This document shows, in pieces, positions 5,800-6,532 of a DNA stretch of 6,532 bases. The notes under the pieces are model-generated. The model worked only from the letters and a program-made list of their open reading frames with translations, had not been told where the DNA came from and ran no database searches. Both the position numbers and the translations under genes were made by a program. The first letter of the stretch is position 1, and every line of letters starts with the position of its first letter. The DNA is taken from NCBI GenBank assembly GCA_041844735.1, contig JBGZBP010000052.1, positions 1 through 6,532 on the forward strand. Reading direction: 5' to 3'. Source of the DNA: CAJPNN01 sp041844735. GTDB lineage: Bacteria; Bacillota; Clostridia; Peptostreptococcales; Anaerovoracaceae.

Positions 5800-5828
5800 T
5801 TGTTTTTTTTTCAGGATTTTATTATAAT
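5800..5828 (+). promoter_or_regulatory. promoter of the CC-motif lipoprotein gene
   Basis: TTGTTT (5800-5805) and a perfect TATAAT (5823-5828) are separated by 17 bp. Transcription would start near 5835, about 33 nt before the ATG at 5868. It is divergent from the importer promoter and within 20 bp of it. Confidence 0.65.
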
Positions 5829-5867
5829 AAAAGTGATATAGGTGATGAGAAAATTATGGAGATAATT

Positions 5868-6332
5868 ATGAAGAAAACAATGACGGCTTTGATTCTTATG
5901 CTGCTTGTGCTTGCTTTTTCGATTCTGATGTCGGCTTGTACAGCTAAGGATAATAAACAGGCGAACGAAGATTTTATAGAGATAACGGAAAATCTTTATG
6001 TGCACTGGATAAATGATATTTACACGAATACAGATGAGTACATAGGGAAAACAATTGAAATAAAAGGGATGTTTTCGATGGTGGTAGATAAGGAAGTCAA
6101 TAAGGACAGGTATTATGTGTTCAGAGTGGGTCCGGGATGCTGTGCAAATGACGGGTCTATGTGCGGATTTGAGATACAATCCTCTGAGAACATGGATTAT
6201 AAAGAACAGCAGTGGATTAAGGTGAGAGGAAAATTAAAGACGTACGAACAGGGGGTTTTTACGTATCTGTACCTTGATGATTGTAAAATCAGCAAGATGA
6301 AAAAAGGGGAAAACCCAAGTGTGAGCAACTGA
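5868..6332 (+). CDS. small lipoprotein with CC-x2-D motif, DUF1980/TIGR03943-like
   Basis: Predicted membrane-anchored extracytoplasmic lipoprotein of 154 residues. Residues 1-23 are a signal peptide (MKK, hydrophobic core) ending in LMSAC, with C24 as the lipidated cysteine; Met at -3 is an unusual lipobox residue. The mature part holds EYIGKTIEIKG (57-67), GCCANDGSMCG (90-100, with C91, C92, D95 and C99), and WIKVRGKL (116-123). That order, a strand, then CC-x2-D, then a W-x-K-V-x-G strand, resembles the OB-fold-like soluble domain of the YcgQ family (DUF1980/TIGR03943), which in Bacillus is paired with a permease and has been linked to zinc-responsive genes. Here the domain stands alone on a lipid anchor. 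The ATG at 5868 follows GGAG (5858-5861) by 6 nt; an ATG at 5856 is possible. It is divergent from the zinc-type importer. The function is unproven. Confidence 0.75.
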   Translation: MKKTMTALILMLLVLAFSILMSACTAKDNKQANEDFIEITENLYVHWINDIYTNTDEYIGKTIEIKGMFSMVVDKEVNKDRYYVFRVGPGCCANDGSMCGFEIQSSENMDYKEQQWIKVRGKLKTYEQGVFTYLYLDDCKISKMKKGENPSVSN

Positions 6333-6362
6333 ATTATGCTACAAAAGTTACAGGGACTTTCC

Positions 6363-6391
6363 TTGACAGAGCAAGACAAGTAGTCTAAACT
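6363..6391 (+). promoter_or_regulatory. promoter of the last lipoprotein gene
   Basis: A perfect TTGACA (6363-6368) and TAAACT (6386-6391, 4/6) are separated by 17 bp. Start would be near 6398, about 44 nt before the ATG at 6442. This suggests the last gene can be transcribed separately from the lipoprotein before it, although I see no convincing terminator between them. Confidence 0.55.
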
Positions 6392-6441
6392 AATCTGTGT
6401 AAAGTAATTTCCGTTCGGGGAATAAAAAGAGGGAGGATAAG

Positions 6442-6532
6442 ATGAATAAGAGAAAAATTATTGCATTGATATCAGTGCTTGCGATGGTAATGGCATGCTT
6501 TGCGGGGTGCGGATCGGATGATTCGGGAACGG
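6442..6532 (+). CDS. lipoprotein, 5' end only (possible substrate-binding protein)
   Basis: Only the first 30 residues are inside the window, and the frame is open to the end. GGGAGG (6431-6436) is 5 nt before the ATG. The sequence is a textbook lipoprotein signal: MNKRK, a hydrophobic core to residue 20, then the lipobox FAGC with C23, followed by a polar, flexible GSDDSG linker. This start is typical of ABC substrate-binding proteins in Clostridia but is equally common in other lipoproteins, so the function cannot be read. Its position near an importer that lacks a binding protein makes a metal-binding ZnuA/AdcA-type protein one possibility, as inference only. Confidence 0.8.
   Translation, partial: MNKRKIIALISVLAMVMACFAGCGSDDSGT

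Noticed and set aside
6340..6362. AAAGT/ACTTT hairpin between the two lipoprotein genes as a terminator
   Set aside because: A 5-bp stem with only two bases of matching tail and no T-run; too weak to call.

Overview
The window looks like chromosomal DNA of a low- to mid-GC anaerobic member of the Bacillota, most likely class Clostridia. I infer this from the strong AGGAGG/GGGAGG ribosome binding sites, AT-rich intergenic gaps, perfect sigma-A type promoter hexamers, tRNA genes that encode their CCA ends, and an iron-sulfur-flavoprotein-like oxidoreductase. No species can be named from the sequence alone.

Layout from left to right. (1) 63-2256: a two-gene + strand operon made of a CodB-like NCS1 permease and a creatininase-family metal-dependent amidohydrolase, probably an uptake-and-hydrolysis pair for a small cyclic nitrogen compound. 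(2) 2328-2695: a compact tRNA operon, tRNA-Asn(GTT), tRNA-Leu(TAA), initiator tRNA-fMet(CAT), with a consensus promoter and a clear hairpin/T-run terminator. (3) 2723-4114: exodeoxyribonuclease III/AP endonuclease, then a flavodoxin-fold oxidoreductase with a CX2CX2CX6C cluster. (4) 4141-4190: a long hairpin between convergent genes. (5) 5725 down to 4201 on the - strand: ATPase and permease of a ZnuCB/AdcCB-type metal ABC importer, overlapping by 8 bp. (6) From 5868 on the + strand, divergent from the importer: a small lipoprotein with a CC-x2-D motif that resembles the soluble domain of the DUF1980/TIGR03943 (YcgQ) family, then the start of a second lipoprotein that runs off the end.

The right-hand third can be read as a metal (probably zinc) acquisition locus. 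The importer lacks a substrate-binding protein beside its ATPase and permease. The two divergent lipoproteins are candidates for extracytoplasmic partners, and a perfect 9-bp dyad in the divergent intergenic region overlaps the importer's likely -10. That regulatory link is inference. The rest (tRNAs, Exo III) is ordinary housekeeping.

No stretch longer than 300 bases lacks a gene. The largest gaps are 2257-2385 (tRNA promoter and a weak inverted repeat), 5726-5867 (divergent promoters) and 6333-6441 (promoter of the last gene). I see no insertion sequence, CRISPR array, phage gene or clear new defence-type system. The most promising unknowns are the substrate of the permease/creatininase-family pair and the metal locus with its dyad and CC-motif lipoprotein.
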